Assembly (NCBI GenBank): GCA_963773745.1
Contig: CAVZCL010000003.1
Location: 62,001-126,000, forward strand
Direction: 5' to 3'
Length of the DNA stretch: 64,000 bases
Source: UBA5069 sp963773745
GTDB lineage: Bacteria; Chloroflexota; Anaerolineae; Caldilineales; Caldilineaceae
How positions within the stretch are numbered: the stretch's first letter is position 1; every line of letters starts with the position of its first letter. Of this stretch, positions 1 through 8,789 are shown in pieces. The notes beneath the pieces are model-generated. The model worked only from the letters and a program-made list of their open reading frames with translations. It ran no database searches and was not told where the DNA came from. Position numbers and translations under genes: made by a program.

Positions 1-2
1 GC

Positions 3-41
3 GTATGGGGCAATGGCCGTGTGCTGGTGCATTCGCAGTAA
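3..41 (+). CDS. C-terminal end of an unknown protein (partial)
   Basis: The third frame reads VWGNGRVLVHSQ followed by a TAA stop, and it is the only frame here that looks like an ordinary protein end. It runs off the left edge and is followed 54 bases later by a terminator-like hairpin. The product cannot be identified from 12 residues, and it may not be real. Confidence 0.3.
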   Translation, partial: VWGNGRVLVHSQ

Positions 42-95
42 CGGTGCGACACAGTTTCTTGTTTCCCTAAATTATAGCCTAGGGTACCATAAAAT

Positions 96-122
96 AAAAA
101 TTTAGCCAAGGCTGAATTTTTC
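96..122. terminator. Bidirectional intrinsic terminator
   Basis: An A-run, a short stem (TTTAGCC/GGCTGAA) and a T-run form an A/T-flanked hairpin in a strongly AT-rich patch. This is the usual shape of a rho-independent terminator that works on both strands. It would end the gene entering from the left edge. Confidence 0.6.
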
Positions 123-381
123 CGCGGCAGAAGCCCCCGCTGGTCATGCGCCGCCGCTGCGATGGAAGCGCCTGCGCGCAGCGAAACCGGAGGGCTGGAA
201 GGCTCCCGCTGCGAAATTCGACCGTGCGTCACGCTAAGGCCATTTCAGGGTAGACGTACAGCTCGCGTTGCACATGGCCTGTGCCGCTTGTTCCGGCGTA
301 CAATGAGGGCGATGCACTCAGATGGGTCGTCATACGGCGCTGCACCGCAAGGTGGGCCGCTGCAACGCAGGAAGGATCACG

Positions 382-765
382 ATGAGCGAGAGTATCCGCG
401 ACAGGTACATGGAAACCGTTGACCCGCGCTTTGGCGCGATTATCACATTGCTGGACGAGGTTGTGCGCAGTGCCGCGCCGGCGCTTGCGCCCAGGATCAG
501 CTACGGCATTCTCATGTATGGGCTGAATGGCGACTACCGCAACTGGGTCTGCGCCATCAGCGCGACCAAAAAGGTGGTCACGCTGCGCTTCTTGTGGGGT
601 AACCTGCTGGAGGACAAGGCGAAGCTGCTGCGCGCCGGCTCCACCACAATCGGCAATCTGGACTACGCGTCGCTGGAGCAGGTTGACGTAGCGGTTGTGG
701 AGGCGTACGTGCGCGAGGCAGTGGCGAAGTACGACGCATTCAAGGCGAACGCAGCGAAGAAGTGA
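382..765 (+). CDS. DUF1801 domain protein
   Basis: A 127-residue cytosolic protein resembling the DUF1801 (YdhG-like) family. It opens with an amphipathic helix (IRDRYMETVDPRFGAIITLL) and keeps the family pattern in which a short YGILMYGLN-type core strand precedes a LRFLWG strand. No enzymatic function is established for the family. I chose the ATG at 382 over an upstream ATG because GAAGG sits six bases before it and the family usually starts near this MSESI sequence. It stands alone and is followed five bases after the stop by an inverted repeat. The 160-381 stretch upstream holds no convincing gene. Confidence 0.65.
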   Translation: MSESIRDRYMETVDPRFGAIITLLDEVVRSAAPALAPRISYGILMYGLNGDYRNWVCAISATKKVVTLRFLWGNLLEDKAKLLRAGSTTIGNLDYASLEQVDVAVVEAYVREAVAKYDAFKANAAKK

Positions 766-770
766 CCCAT

Positions 771-805
771 GAAGCGAGGCTTCCGACTTTGGAAGCCGTC
801 GCTTC
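771..805. repeat. Class A inverted repeat (GAAGCGAGGCTTCC), probable terminator
   Basis: Arms GAAGCGAGGCTTCC and GGAAGCCGTCGCTTC pair with one bulged base around a six-base loop, starting five bases after the DUF1801 stop. The same arm sequence recurs at 4783-4816, 14201-14232, 52135-52163 and, degenerate, at 50654-50688. It most likely ends transcription. Confidence 0.6.
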
Positions 806-833
806 GATACGGACGGGCCAGGGCGTTGATTTG

Positions 834-842
834 TGCTACACT
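834..842 (+). promoter_or_regulatory. Extended -10 promoter of the radical SAM gene
   Basis: TGCTACACT matches an extended -10 (TG-N-TACACT). Transcription would start near 849, about 40 bases before the ATG at 889. No clear -35 is visible, as expected for an extended -10 promoter. Similar TGnTAnAnT boxes precede other genes in the window. Confidence 0.45.
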
Positions 843-888
843 GGGGTAGCCGCACTGCCGGCCGTGCGTTCCGCCGGCGCCGCAGCGT

Positions 889-2661
889 ATGCCCATGGCC
901 CCAATTGACCTGCTCCTCCTTCATCCGCCCAGCGTGTACGATTTTCGCACGCGCGCGATTATGTACGGCCCAGTCAGCGACCTTATCCCCTCTTCGCCGG
1001 TCTTCGAGATGTACCCGCTCGGCTTCCTGACGATGACGGATTACCTCGAAGCGCGTGGTCTGCGCGTGCGCATTGTCAATCTCGCACTGCGCATGATGAA
1101 TGACCCGCACTTTGATGTGGCGCGCTTCCTGTCCAAACTCCAACCGCGTGCCGTGGGAATTGATCTCCACTGGCTGCCCCATGCCCACGGCGCAATCGAG
1201 GTCGCGCGTATTGTCAAGCAGCTTCACCCCACTGTGCCGGTAATCATGGGTGGTCTCTCCTCCAGCTACTTTCATGAGGAGCTGATCGGCTATCCCGCCG
1301 TCGACTACGTGCTGCGCGGCGATTCGGTGGAGCCGCCCCTCTACGACCTCATGCAGCACATTTTGGCGGGCAGCGTGCCGGATGACGTCTCCAACCTCAC
1401 CTGGAAGGATGAAGCGGGCGTGCACATCAATCCGTCCACCTTCGTCCCCGACTCGCTCGACTATGCCAACCTTGCCCCCCAGCGGCTGGTGAAGATGGTG
1501 CTGCGCTACCGTGATCTGGAGAGCGTGCTGCCCTTCAACGGCTGGTGGCAAAACCCGATAACTGCCGCCTTCACCGTGCGTGGCTGCGCGCACAACTGCG
1601 TTACCTGCGGCAACTCGCGCGACGCATGCGCCATTCTCAGCGTGCGCCCGCAGCCTATCTACCGCAGCCCCTCCAATTTGGTGAAGAACATGCGCGACAT
1701 CAGCCGCATTTCGCGCGGCCCCATCTTCCTGGTGGGCGACCTGCGCCAGGCGGGGGATGCGTACGCGCATGAGGTGATTGAACTGCTGCGGCAGGCCAAG
1801 CTCAAAAACGAGATCGTCTTTGAACTCTTCTCCATGCCGCCGCCCGACTATTTGGCAACGATTGACAGCGCCCTGGCGCGCTGGAGCCTTGAGCTTTCGC
1901 CCGAGAGCCATGACGAGGCGCTGCGCCGCCGGCAGGATGCCACAATCTCCTTTACAAACGCCGAGATGGAGGCCATTATTCATCAGGCGCTGGCGCTGCG
2001 CTGCACGCGCGTGGATGTCTTCTTCATGATCGGGCTCTCGGGCCAAACGCGCGCGTCGGTGATGGAATCGATTGCCTACTGCGAAACGCTCTTCCAGATG
2101 ACCGACAAGCGCCTCTCCTGCTTCATCTCGCCCATGGGCCCCTTTCTCGATCCGGCGAGCCGCGTCTTTGAGTCGCCCGAGGCCTACGGCTACCGCCTCT
2201 TTGCGCACACGCTGGAGGAGCATCGCCAGCAACTTGTGCAGCCCTCGTGGGTGCAAATTCTGAACTATGAAACAGAGTGGATGACGCGCGACGAGATGGC
2301 GGCTGTGACCTATGACGCAGGCGAGGCGCTCAATGCCCTCAAGCTGCGCTACGGCCGCATTGCACAGGCACAGGGTGAGGCCGTGGCACGCCACATTCAT
2401 GATGCACGCGAACTCAGCGCGCGGCTGGAGGCGGCGAAAGAGAGCAGCACGTCGGACAGCGAAGCCGAAGCACGCCTCATGGGCGAGGTCAACGCCTTCA
2501 GCGTCTCCACCGTTTGCGACAAGACGGAACTCTTCTGGAGCCGGCAGATACTCAACTTCAACCCAGGTGCAATTGCGCGTCTCGCCTGGGAATTTGCGCG
2601 CGAGTCGCTCACGCGCAAATTTCCGTCCGCAGAAGAGGCGGAAACAACGGAAATAACATGA
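889..2661 (+). CDS. B12-binding domain/radical SAM protein
   Basis: A 590-residue cytosolic iron-sulfur enzyme. Residues 1 to about 200 look like a cobalamin-binding Rossmann domain (LLLLHPPS start, then a VIMGG strand). They are followed by a radical SAM core with the CX3CX2C cluster motif at Cys233, Cys237 and Cys240 (GCAHNCVTCG). Family knowledge: such enzymes bind a 4Fe-4S cluster and S-adenosylmethionine; the arrangement resembles the Ta0216-like B12/radical SAM group, whose substrate is unknown. An extended -10 promoter lies 47 bases upstream. The last 15 or so codons run into a long palindrome, so the native C-terminus has probably been replaced by repeat sequence. ATG 895 is an alternative start; no strong ribosome site separates them. 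Confidence 0.8.
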   Translation: MPMAPIDLLLLHPPSVYDFRTRAIMYGPVSDLIPSSPVFEMYPLGFLTMTDYLEARGLRVRIVNLALRMMNDPHFDVARFLSKLQPRAVGIDLHWLPHAHGAIEVARIVKQLHPTVPVIMGGLSSSYFHEELIGYPAVDYVLRGDSVEPPLYDLMQHILAGSVPDDVSNLTWKDEAGVHINPSTFVPDSLDYANLAPQRLVKMVLRYRDLESVLPFNGWWQNPITAAFTVRGCAHNCVTCGNSRDACAILSVRPQPIYRSPSNLVKNMRDISRISRGPIFLVGDLRQAGDAYAHEVIELLRQAKLKNEIVFELFSMPPPDYLATIDSALARWSLELSPESHDEALRRRQDATISFTNAEMEAIIHQALALRCTRVDVFFMIGLSGQTRASVMESIAYCETLFQMTDKRLSCFISPMGPFLDPASRVFESPEAYGYRLFAHTLEEHRQQLVQPSWVQILNYETEWMTRDEMAAVTYDAGEALNALKLRYGRIAQAQGEAVARHIHDARELSARLEAAKESSTSDSEAEARLMGEVNAFSVSTVCDKTELFWSRQILNFNPGAIARLAWEFARESLTRKFPSAEEAETTEIT

Positions 2662-2872
2662 ACAGCGCTGTTCACATAGTTTCCGTTGTTTCCGCCTCTT
2701 CTGCAGTAGTCCGCAAAAAGAAACGAAACACCAGTACACAGATTGCACAGAAACGGCACAGACAAAAGCGAATTTGAAGAAGAAAACATCGGTTGTTATC
2801 TGTTTAATCTGTGAAATCTGTGTACTGGTGTTTCGTTTCTTTTTGCGGACTACTGCGGACGGAAATTTGCGC
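2613..2872. repeat. Nested compound palindrome between radical SAM and sensor kinase genes
   Basis: Outer arms of 20 bases at 2613-2632 and 2853-2872 match perfectly. Between them sit two further hairpins: 2629-2704 with 25-base arms (GCGGAAACAACGG core) closed by a small TGAACAGCGCTGTTCA palindrome, and 2705-2854 with about 40-base arms that include the TACACAGATT word. The outer left arm is coding for the end of the radical SAM gene. It is expected to terminate that transcript. Confidence 0.85.
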
Positions 2873-2890
2873 GTCGCAGCAGAGGGCGCG

Positions 2891-2899
2891 TGCTATACT
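2891..2899 (+). promoter_or_regulatory. Extended -10 promoter of the sensor kinase, leaderless
   Basis: TGCTATACT is a close extended -10 match. A start site about seven bases downstream falls at 2906, so the mRNA would begin at or within two bases of the ATG at 2908. Confidence 0.55.
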
Positions 2900-2907
2900 G
2901 ACGGCTC

Positions 2908-4050
2908 ATGACGCCAAAATCTTCGTTCCGCCATAAACTGCTGCAGCGGCCGCTCTTCGACAAGATTCTCTTTGCCAATCTGGCCGTGGTGGGGCTGGGC
3001 GCATTTGCCGGCACCATCATCACCGTCTGGCATGTGCGCGCCTTCCCCAATGATCTGCACCTTGAACTGATCATCCTCTTTGCCGCGGCGGGGGTCATTC
3101 TCAGCTACTTTGTCAATCGCTGGGTGCTGCGGCGCGCGCTCGCTCCCCTCGACAACCTGCAGGATGGGGTGGACCGCGTGCGCGCAGGCGAGGCCGCCGT
3201 GCATGTGGAGATGGGCGAAGTGAGCGACGAGCGCTTCGACCGCCTGGCCGAGACCTTCAACGCGATGGTGCTGCGTCAGGAGCAGAGCGCCGCCGAGATG
3301 CAGGGGCTGACCCGCCGCCTGATTGGCGCGCAAGAGGAGGAGCGATTGCGCCTTGCCCGCGAACTTCACGATGAGGCGGCGCAATCGCTTACCTCGCTGC
3401 TCGTGCGCCTGCGCCTGCTGGAGCACGCCCACACGCCCGAAGAGGCGCAGGCACGCGTGCATGATCTGCGCGAACTCACAGCCTCGGCGCTGGAGGATGT
3501 GCGCCGTGTGTCGCTGGACCTGCGCCCGACCATCCTCGACGACCTGGGCCTTGGCCCCGCGCTCGAGTGGCGCGTCGATGAGTTCAACAAGGAGGGGAGC
3601 ACGCAAGGCGCGGTCGTTGTGCGCGGTATGGAAGCGCGCATGGCGCGCGACACCGAGTTGGCGCTCTACCGTGTGGGGCAGGAGGCGCTGAGCAACGTGC
3701 ACCGCCACGCCAGCGCCACACGCGTGGAGGTTGACCTGACGCGCACCAATGACGTTGTTACGCTGGCCGTGCGCGACAACGGCATTGGCTTTGACCCATC
3801 CTCGGTGCGCGGGAGCAATGCGGCCACGCGCGGCTGCGCCATGGGGCTGCTGGGCATGCGCGAGCGCATGGCGATCATCGGCGGTGCGCTTGTGATTGAG
3901 TCGACACCTGGCGCAGGATCGCTGATTCTCGCCACGGTGCCTGTAGAGCAGCACGCGCCACCAGTGCATGAAGCGCAGCCGGCCCAGGTTGCCCAGGGCA
4001 TCTCGGTCGAGCCTTTACCGCTCTTGCAGCCCATACAGGAGGGCGCATGA
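2908..4050 (+). CDS. Two-component sensor histidine kinase (NarX/LiaS type)
   Basis: A 380-residue membrane kinase. Two hydrophobic segments (about 20-42 and 50-70) are separated by only a few residues, so there is almost no extracellular sensor domain. A HAMP-like linker follows (about 71-125), then a HisKA_3 dimerisation helix with phospho-acceptor His154 in the context ELHDEAAQSL, a DLRPTILDDLG segment, and an HATPase domain with the DNGIGF motif at 290-295. The last 50 residues are Pro/Gln/Val-rich and unlike the family. It overlaps the response regulator start by four bases (ATGA), so the pair is translationally coupled. The position upstream of the molybdoenzyme operon suggests, but does not prove, that it controls it. 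The short loop suggests intramembrane sensing. Confidence 0.9.
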   Translation: MTPKSSFRHKLLQRPLFDKILFANLAVVGLGAFAGTIITVWHVRAFPNDLHLELIILFAAAGVILSYFVNRWVLRRALAPLDNLQDGVDRVRAGEAAVHVEMGEVSDERFDRLAETFNAMVLRQEQSAAEMQGLTRRLIGAQEEERLRLARELHDEAAQSLTSLLVRLRLLEHAHTPEEAQARVHDLRELTASALEDVRRVSLDLRPTILDDLGLGPALEWRVDEFNKEGSTQGAVVVRGMEARMARDTELALYRVGQEALSNVHRHASATRVEVDLTRTNDVVTLAVRDNGIGFDPSSVRGSNAATRGCAMGLLGMRERMAIIGGALVIESTPGAGSLILATVPVEQHAPPVHEAQPAQVAQGISVEPLPLLQPIQEGA

Positions 4051-4708
4051 GCGACCCGATTCGCATTCTGCTTGTGGACGATCACATGGTTGTGCGCGTC
4101 GGCCTCAAGGCGCTGATTAACGCCGAGCCGGACCTGCGCGTGGTGGGCGAGGCAGGCAACGGCGTGGAGGGCGTTGAACGGACGCGCGCACTCCAGCCCG
4201 ACGTGGTGGTGATGGACATTTCCATGCCCGAGATGGACGGGCTGGAGGCCACACGCCGCATTCGCCAGGAGAACCCCGCCGCACAGGTGCTGATTCTAAC
4301 TGTGCATGCGCAGGAGCGTTACCTCTTCCCCGTGCTCAAGGCGGGCGCGGCGGGCTACGTGCTCAAATCCACTGTGGACACGGAGCTGCTGGATGCAATC
4401 CGCTCGGTGGCCAGGGGGGCGCGTTTCTCTACCCCTCCGCCACGCGCATGTTGCTGGAGGATTACCTGAGCCAGCGCCAGAGCGGCCCCAGCGCCGACGC
4501 CTACGACACGCTGAGCGAGCGCGAGCGTGAGGTGCTCAAGCTGATTGCGCTGGGCCACACCGCGGCGCAGGTAGGTGAGCAGCTTTCGCTCAGCCCCAAG
4601 ACGGTGGAGACCTACCGCGGGCGCATTATGGACAAGCTCTTCCTCAGCAGCCGCGTGGACCTCGTCAAGTACGCCCTCGCGCGCGGCCTGCTGGTGGAGT
4701 ACCAGTAA
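4047..4708 (+). CDS. NarL/FixJ family response regulator (frameshifted)
   Basis: A receiver domain (residues 1-120) with the acidic pair in LLVDDH, phospho-acceptor Asp57 in VVVMDISMP and the conserved Lys in YVLKS is followed by a LuxR-type helix-turn-helix (LSEREREVLKLIALGHTAAQ...TVETYRGRIMDKL). The two halves are in different frames. The break lies at a run of six G at 4414-4419: one more G would restore the expected RGGAFLYPSATRMLLEDYL junction. That is typical of a homopolymer sequencing error, so I treat the gene as intact. It is the cognate partner of the kinase that overlaps its start. DNA targets are unknown. Confidence 0.85.
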
Positions 4709-4782
4709 ACTCCCTGCGAGGCGGAGTCTCCCGACGTGAAGCCTCGCATTGGGCTGACGTGGTATCACGAGGTTCGCCTGCC

Positions 4783-4816
4783 GAAGCGAGGCTTCCAAAA
4801 TCGGAAGCCTCGCTTC
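4783..4816. repeat. Class A palindrome, terminator-like
   Basis: Perfect 14-base arms (GAAGCGAGGCTTCC) enclose a six-base loop, 75 bases after the response regulator stop. It is the cleanest copy of the class. It lacks a T-run, so termination may depend on the stem alone. Confidence 0.6.
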
Positions 4817-4889
4817 AAATGCACGTTGTAAGCACATTTCCCCTCAGGTTGTCGAACTTCTCCCCACAGACAAACGGGCCGGAACAGCG

Positions 4890-4895
4890 TAGAGT
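4890..4895 (+). promoter_or_regulatory. Possible -10 element before the receiver-like gene
   Basis: TAGAGT lies 81 bases before the ATG at 4977. It resembles the -10 of the NFACT gene (TAGAGT at 48149), but there is no TG extension in the right place and no obvious -35, so support is weak. Confidence 0.3.
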
Positions 4896-4976
4896 AGTCA
4901 TGCGCATCCGCATGACTCTACACCGCGCGCTGCACGACCGGAGTCTCCCGCCAGAGTATCCCGCCAGAGTATCCCC

Positions 4977-5454
4977 ATGGTCATCCGCCTGCTCTTCGCC
5001 ACGCCCGACCCCGCCACGCGCGAGCTGTTCGCGTCGCTGTTGGACTCCGCGCTTGAACTGACGCCTCTGCATATCTCGGTTACCCACACCACCACACGCG
5101 ACGAACTGATGACGCGCGTCGACGCACCGCGCCGACGATGTGGTGATTCTGGATTGGACGATTGCCCACGAGAGCACGCCTGCGCTGGTGCGCACCATGA
5201 TGGAACACAACCCCCAGGTGCGCACTGTCACACTGCTGCCGCTAAGCCACCGCGCCTATCGCCGCGAGGTCTGGCAGGCGGGCGCATGCAGCAGCATTGC
5301 CAAGGAGCACATTGAGCAGGAGTGGCTCTCGAGCATTTTGTGTGTAATGAACCGCGCCATGGAGCACGAGGCGCGGCTGCTGGCCGCCTTTGAGGCAGGC
5401 ATGCAGCCCCCGTCGCTGGAGCCGAGCTTCTGCTGCGGCGACGTGACGATCTGA
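4977..5454 (+). CDS. Receiver-like (CheY-fold) regulatory protein, frameshifted
   Basis: About 159 residues in two frames that join near 5125-5135. The first part (MVIRLLFATPDPATRELFAS) and the second part (DDVVILDWTIAHESTPALV) match the beta1/alpha1 and beta3 positions of a receiver domain, with an Asp in VILDW where the phospho-acceptor normally sits. The acidic pair after beta1 is replaced by TPD and the conserved Lys region is weak, so it may not be phosphorylated normally. There is no output domain. It lies between a two-component pair and a molybdoenzyme operon, separated from the latter by a strong hairpin. A single indel explains the frame change. Confidence 0.55.
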
Positions 5455-5460
5455 GGGGCG

Positions 5461-5502
5461 TGCGTTGCGCAGCGGCGGGTCAAGCCGCCGCTGCGCAACG
5501 CA
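5461..5502. terminator. Strong hairpin between regulator and molybdoenzyme operon
   Basis: Perfect 18-base GC-rich arms (TGCGTTGCGCAGCGGCGG and its complement) around a six-base loop, followed by ATTTTG. It starts seven bases after the regulator stop and ends 61 bases before the next ATG, so it may be a terminator or an attenuator of the downstream operon. Confidence 0.65.
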
Positions 5503-5563
5503 ATTTTGTGCGACCAACCGCACGCGTAAAGACGCACGTGCGTGTTCAAAAAAGGATGGGAGT

Positions 5564-7869
5564 ATGGGAAAGGTTGCATTACAGATCACCCGCCGCAGTT
5601 TCCTCAAGGCGGCCATGGCAGGCGGAGGCGGCATGGCCATGGCCACACGCCACGTGCGCCGCACTGCAGCCGCCACGCTGCGTCAGGCGGGCGTCCCCGA
5701 TGCCTGGTTCTATCGAGGGGCCATCAAATCCACCTACAGCGTCTGCGACATGTGCCCGTGGCGCTGCGGCATCATTGCACAGAGTGTGGGCGACACCGTC
5801 TTCAAGATTGACGGCAACCCCGCCGACCCCAAGAGTCGCGGCAAGCTTTGCGCGCGTGGGCAGGGCGGCGTCTCCTTCATGTATGACCCCGACCGGCTGC
5901 GCGCACCCATGATGCGCACGGGCGAACGGGGCGAGGGCAAGTTCAAGGAAGTGGCCTGGACCGAGGCGCTGGACGCCGCTGCCGAAAAGATCAACGCGAT
6001 TGCGGCCGAGTATGGCCCGGAATCGGTGGCTGTCTTTGGCCACACTGCGGGCGACTACTGGTTTGCCGACTACTGGGCGCAGGCCTTTGGCACCCCCAAT
6101 GCCGCCAAGCCCTCCTCATCGCTCTGCCTCTCGCCACGCGAGGAAGCAGCCAAGCTCACCTATGGCTTTGCCATTGGCGGCCACGAGCCGGTGGACTGGG
6201 ACGGCCTCAAATGCCTCACCCTGATTGGCAGCCACATTGGCGAGGACGCACGCAATACGGTAATGCAGGACTTTGCCACGGCCGTGGCCAACGGCGCCAA
6301 GGTGATTGTGGTCGACCCCCGCTTCTCCACAGTGGCCTCCAAGGCGGACTACTGGCTGCCCATCAAGCCGGGCACCGACACGGCGCTGCTGCTGGCGTGG
6401 ATTCACGTGCTCATCAACGAGAGCCTCTACGACGCCGACTACATTGCCGAATGGGCCGAGGGTTTCGACGAACTCAAGGCGCATGTGGCCGACTTCACCC
6501 CCGAGTGGGCCGCCGAGATCACCGACCTTGACGCTGACATGATTGCCGTGACGGCGCGCGTGATGGCCGAGAACGCTGCCGCAGTCGGTCATTATGCCGG
6601 GCCGCCACGTAACGTGGTATGGCAACGACACACAGCGCATGCGCGCGGAGTACATTCTCAACGCGCTGCTGGGTGCAGTGGGACGCGAGGGCGGCTTCTA
6701 CTTTGCCAAGTCTCCCTATATTGAAGAGTATCCCCATCCTCCCTTTGCCGTGGCGGGCAGTTCGGGCGGCTGTTCGGCCGAGCCTGGCCAGGAGAGCGCC
6801 GAGCTTCCCACCGGCCCCAGCGGCAAGGCGCGCGCCGACGGCGCGCGCACCAAGTTCCTGCGCGGCTCCACCGCCATGCAGGAATTGATTGAGCCGATGA
6901 TCACGGGCGAGCCCTACCCGATCAAGGCGCTGATCGTCTCCGGCGTCAACCTGCTCCAACAGCATTCCCATGGTCGAGCGCACGATTGAGGCGCTCAAGC
7001 AGCTTGAGTTCGTGCTGGTGATCGACGTGTTGCCCATGGAGCACGTGGCCTGGGCCGACATTGTGCTGCCCGAGGCGACCATCCTCGAGCGCTACGAAGA
7101 GCTCTCCACGATTGCGCACAAGACCCCCTACATCTCGCTGCGCGAGCCCGCCGTGGAGCCCTTCTACGACACCAAGCCGTCCTGGTGGATTGCGCGTGAA
7201 ATTGGCCTGCGCACGGGGCTGGAGAAGTTCTTCAAGTGGGAGAGCGCCGAGGAGTTCATCAACGCCCGCCTGGCGACGATTGGATCGAGCATCGAGAAGA
7301 TGCGCGCGAGCGAGGGCATCATCGTGCAGAAGCCCAAGGCCTTCTTTGCGGACTTCGGCACAACGTCGCCCTTCCACACACCCACGGGCAAGATACAACT
7401 CTATTCGCACGAGCTGGAGCTTGCGGGCTTCGACCCGATTCCAGTCTACGAGCCGGTGGAGGAGCCGCCCGAGGAGTACTTCCGCCTGCTCTATGGCCGC
7501 CACCCTGTGCACACCTTTGCCAAGACGCAGAACACGCCGCTGCTGAGCGAGCTCTACAGCGAGAACGAGGTCTGGATCAACGCCGACGCCGCCAAGGCGC
7601 TCAAGATCAAGGATGGCGCAACGGTGATCCTGGAGAATCAGGATGGCGTTGAGAGCACACCGGTCAAGGCCAAGGTGACGCAGCGCATTCGCCCGGACGC
7701 CGTCTACATGGTGCATGGCTTTGGCCACAGCGCCGAGGGGCTGACGCAGGCCAATGGCAAGGGCGCCAGCGATACACTGATGCAAAGCCGCTATGTGCTG
7801 GACCCGATCAGCGGTGGCGCGGGCATGCGCGTTAACTTCGTCCGCATCAAGAAGGGGAAAGCCAAATGA
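5564..7869 (+). CDS. Tat-exported molybdopterin oxidoreductase, catalytic subunit (PsrA/PhsA-like), two frameshifts
   Basis: About 768 residues. A twin-arginine signal (ITRRSFLKAA, residues 8-17) predicts export with cofactor bound. The N-terminal 4Fe-4S motif is C61-X2-C64-X3-C68-X27-C96. Cys188 in SSSLCLSPREEAA is the likely molybdenum ligand. A C-terminal molydopterin dinucleotide-binding domain covers about the last 110 residues. Family placement is the complex iron-sulfur molybdoenzyme group near polysulfide and thiosulfate reductases; the true substrate cannot be read from sequence. Frame breaks at about 6585-6595 and 6955-6965 each need one base to repair and leave conserved sequence on both sides. 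Start 5564 has AAAGGA upstream and gives the Tat signal at the N-terminus. It overlaps the Fe-S subunit by ATGA. Confidence 0.85.
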
Positions 7870-8705
7870 ATCTGAATCCATACCGCGCCGTGCCGGCCCT
7901 GGTGCCTGCCTCAGCGCCGACAGCGGGCGTACGTGCGGACGTGCAATATGCCTTCCTGCTTGACCTTTCGCGCTGCGTTGGCTGCCAGGGCTGCGTGGCC
8001 GCCTGCAAAACGGGCAACGAACTGGCTGCCAAGACGCAGTTCATTCAGATTGGCGAAATCGTGACTGGCGATTTCCCCAAGCTGACCGGCTATGTGAGCA
8101 ACCACCGCTGCTATCACTGTACCGACGCCGCCTGCGTGAACGTTTGCCCCACAGGCGCGATGTACAAGGAGAACGGCCTCACCCGCCTTGATGTTGAGCC
8201 CTGCATTGGCTGCGGCGAGTGCGTGTCGGCGTGCCCCTATGAAGTGCCCAAGCTGCGCAACAAGAAAAGCACCAAGTGCGACGGCTGCAAGACGGTGGTG
8301 GAGGCGGGCGGCGAGCCATGGTGCGTTAAGACCTGCCCCAGCCAGGCGCTTATGTACGGCGAACGCGCCGACATTCTGGCCGAAGCACAGGCACGCGTCG
8401 AAGCGATCAAGGAGCGCTACCCCAACGCCCAGGTCTATGGCGAAACGCAGGCCGGCGGGCTGGGCATGCTGGTTGTGCTGCCCGACGACCCAGCCGTGTG
8501 GGATTTGCCCGAGGACCCCGATACCCACGCCGACGCCAAGGCCCAGGTGCCGCAATCCATGGCAAAGGCGCTGCCCGCCAACTTTGGCTTCCTGAGTGCG
8601 TTAACGCTGGGGCTGGGTGCGGTCATTGCCCGCCGCAACAAGCTGGGCGGCGAAAAGCAGGCCGTTGCTGATGACGAGACGCGCGAGACGGACCGCGTCG
8701 CGTAG
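7866..8705 (+). CDS. Four-cluster 4Fe-4S electron-transfer subunit (PsrB/DmsB-like) with C-terminal membrane anchor
   Basis: A 279-residue ferredoxin-type subunit with four Cys-rich motifs: CVGCQGCVAAC, CYHCTDAACVNVCP, CIGCGECVSACP, and CDGCKTV with the later CVKTCP. This is the standard pattern of subunits that pass electrons between a quinone-linked membrane partner and a molybdoenzyme. The start overlaps the catalytic gene by four bases, so they are translated together. Unlike most relatives it has a hydrophobic segment near residues 238-258 followed by RR, which could anchor the complex. No NrfD/PsrC-type quinone subunit follows; a different gene elsewhere must supply it or this anchor must substitute. 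Confidence 0.88.
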   Translation: MNLNPYRAVPALVPASAPTAGVRADVQYAFLLDLSRCVGCQGCVAACKTGNELAAKTQFIQIGEIVTGDFPKLTGYVSNHRCYHCTDAACVNVCPTGAMYKENGLTRLDVEPCIGCGECVSACPYEVPKLRNKKSTKCDGCKTVVEAGGEPWCVKTCPSQALMYGERADILAEAQARVEAIKERYPNAQVYGETQAGGLGMLVVLPDDPAVWDLPEDPDTHADAKAQVPQSMAKALPANFGFLSALTLGLGAVIARRNKLGGEKQAVADDETRETDRVA

Positions 8706-8789
8706 CGGCAGCTATCACCGGAGATTGACAGCGAGCCAGACACTCGCTTTGACACTATTCAAACCCCTATCATTGCAGGAGCAGATTTT

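Noticed and set aside
229..2748. An 839-codon open frame on the minus strand opposite the radical SAM gene
   Set aside because: It has no recognisable domains, is rich in His, Arg and Ala as expected of an antisense shadow in GC-rich DNA, and the opposite strand encodes a clear enzyme with cluster motif and promoter.
4047..4708. Programmed ribosomal frameshift in the response regulator
   Set aside because: A six-G run is present, but no stimulatory structure is evident and the window has many similar breaks in unrelated genes, so sequence error is simpler.
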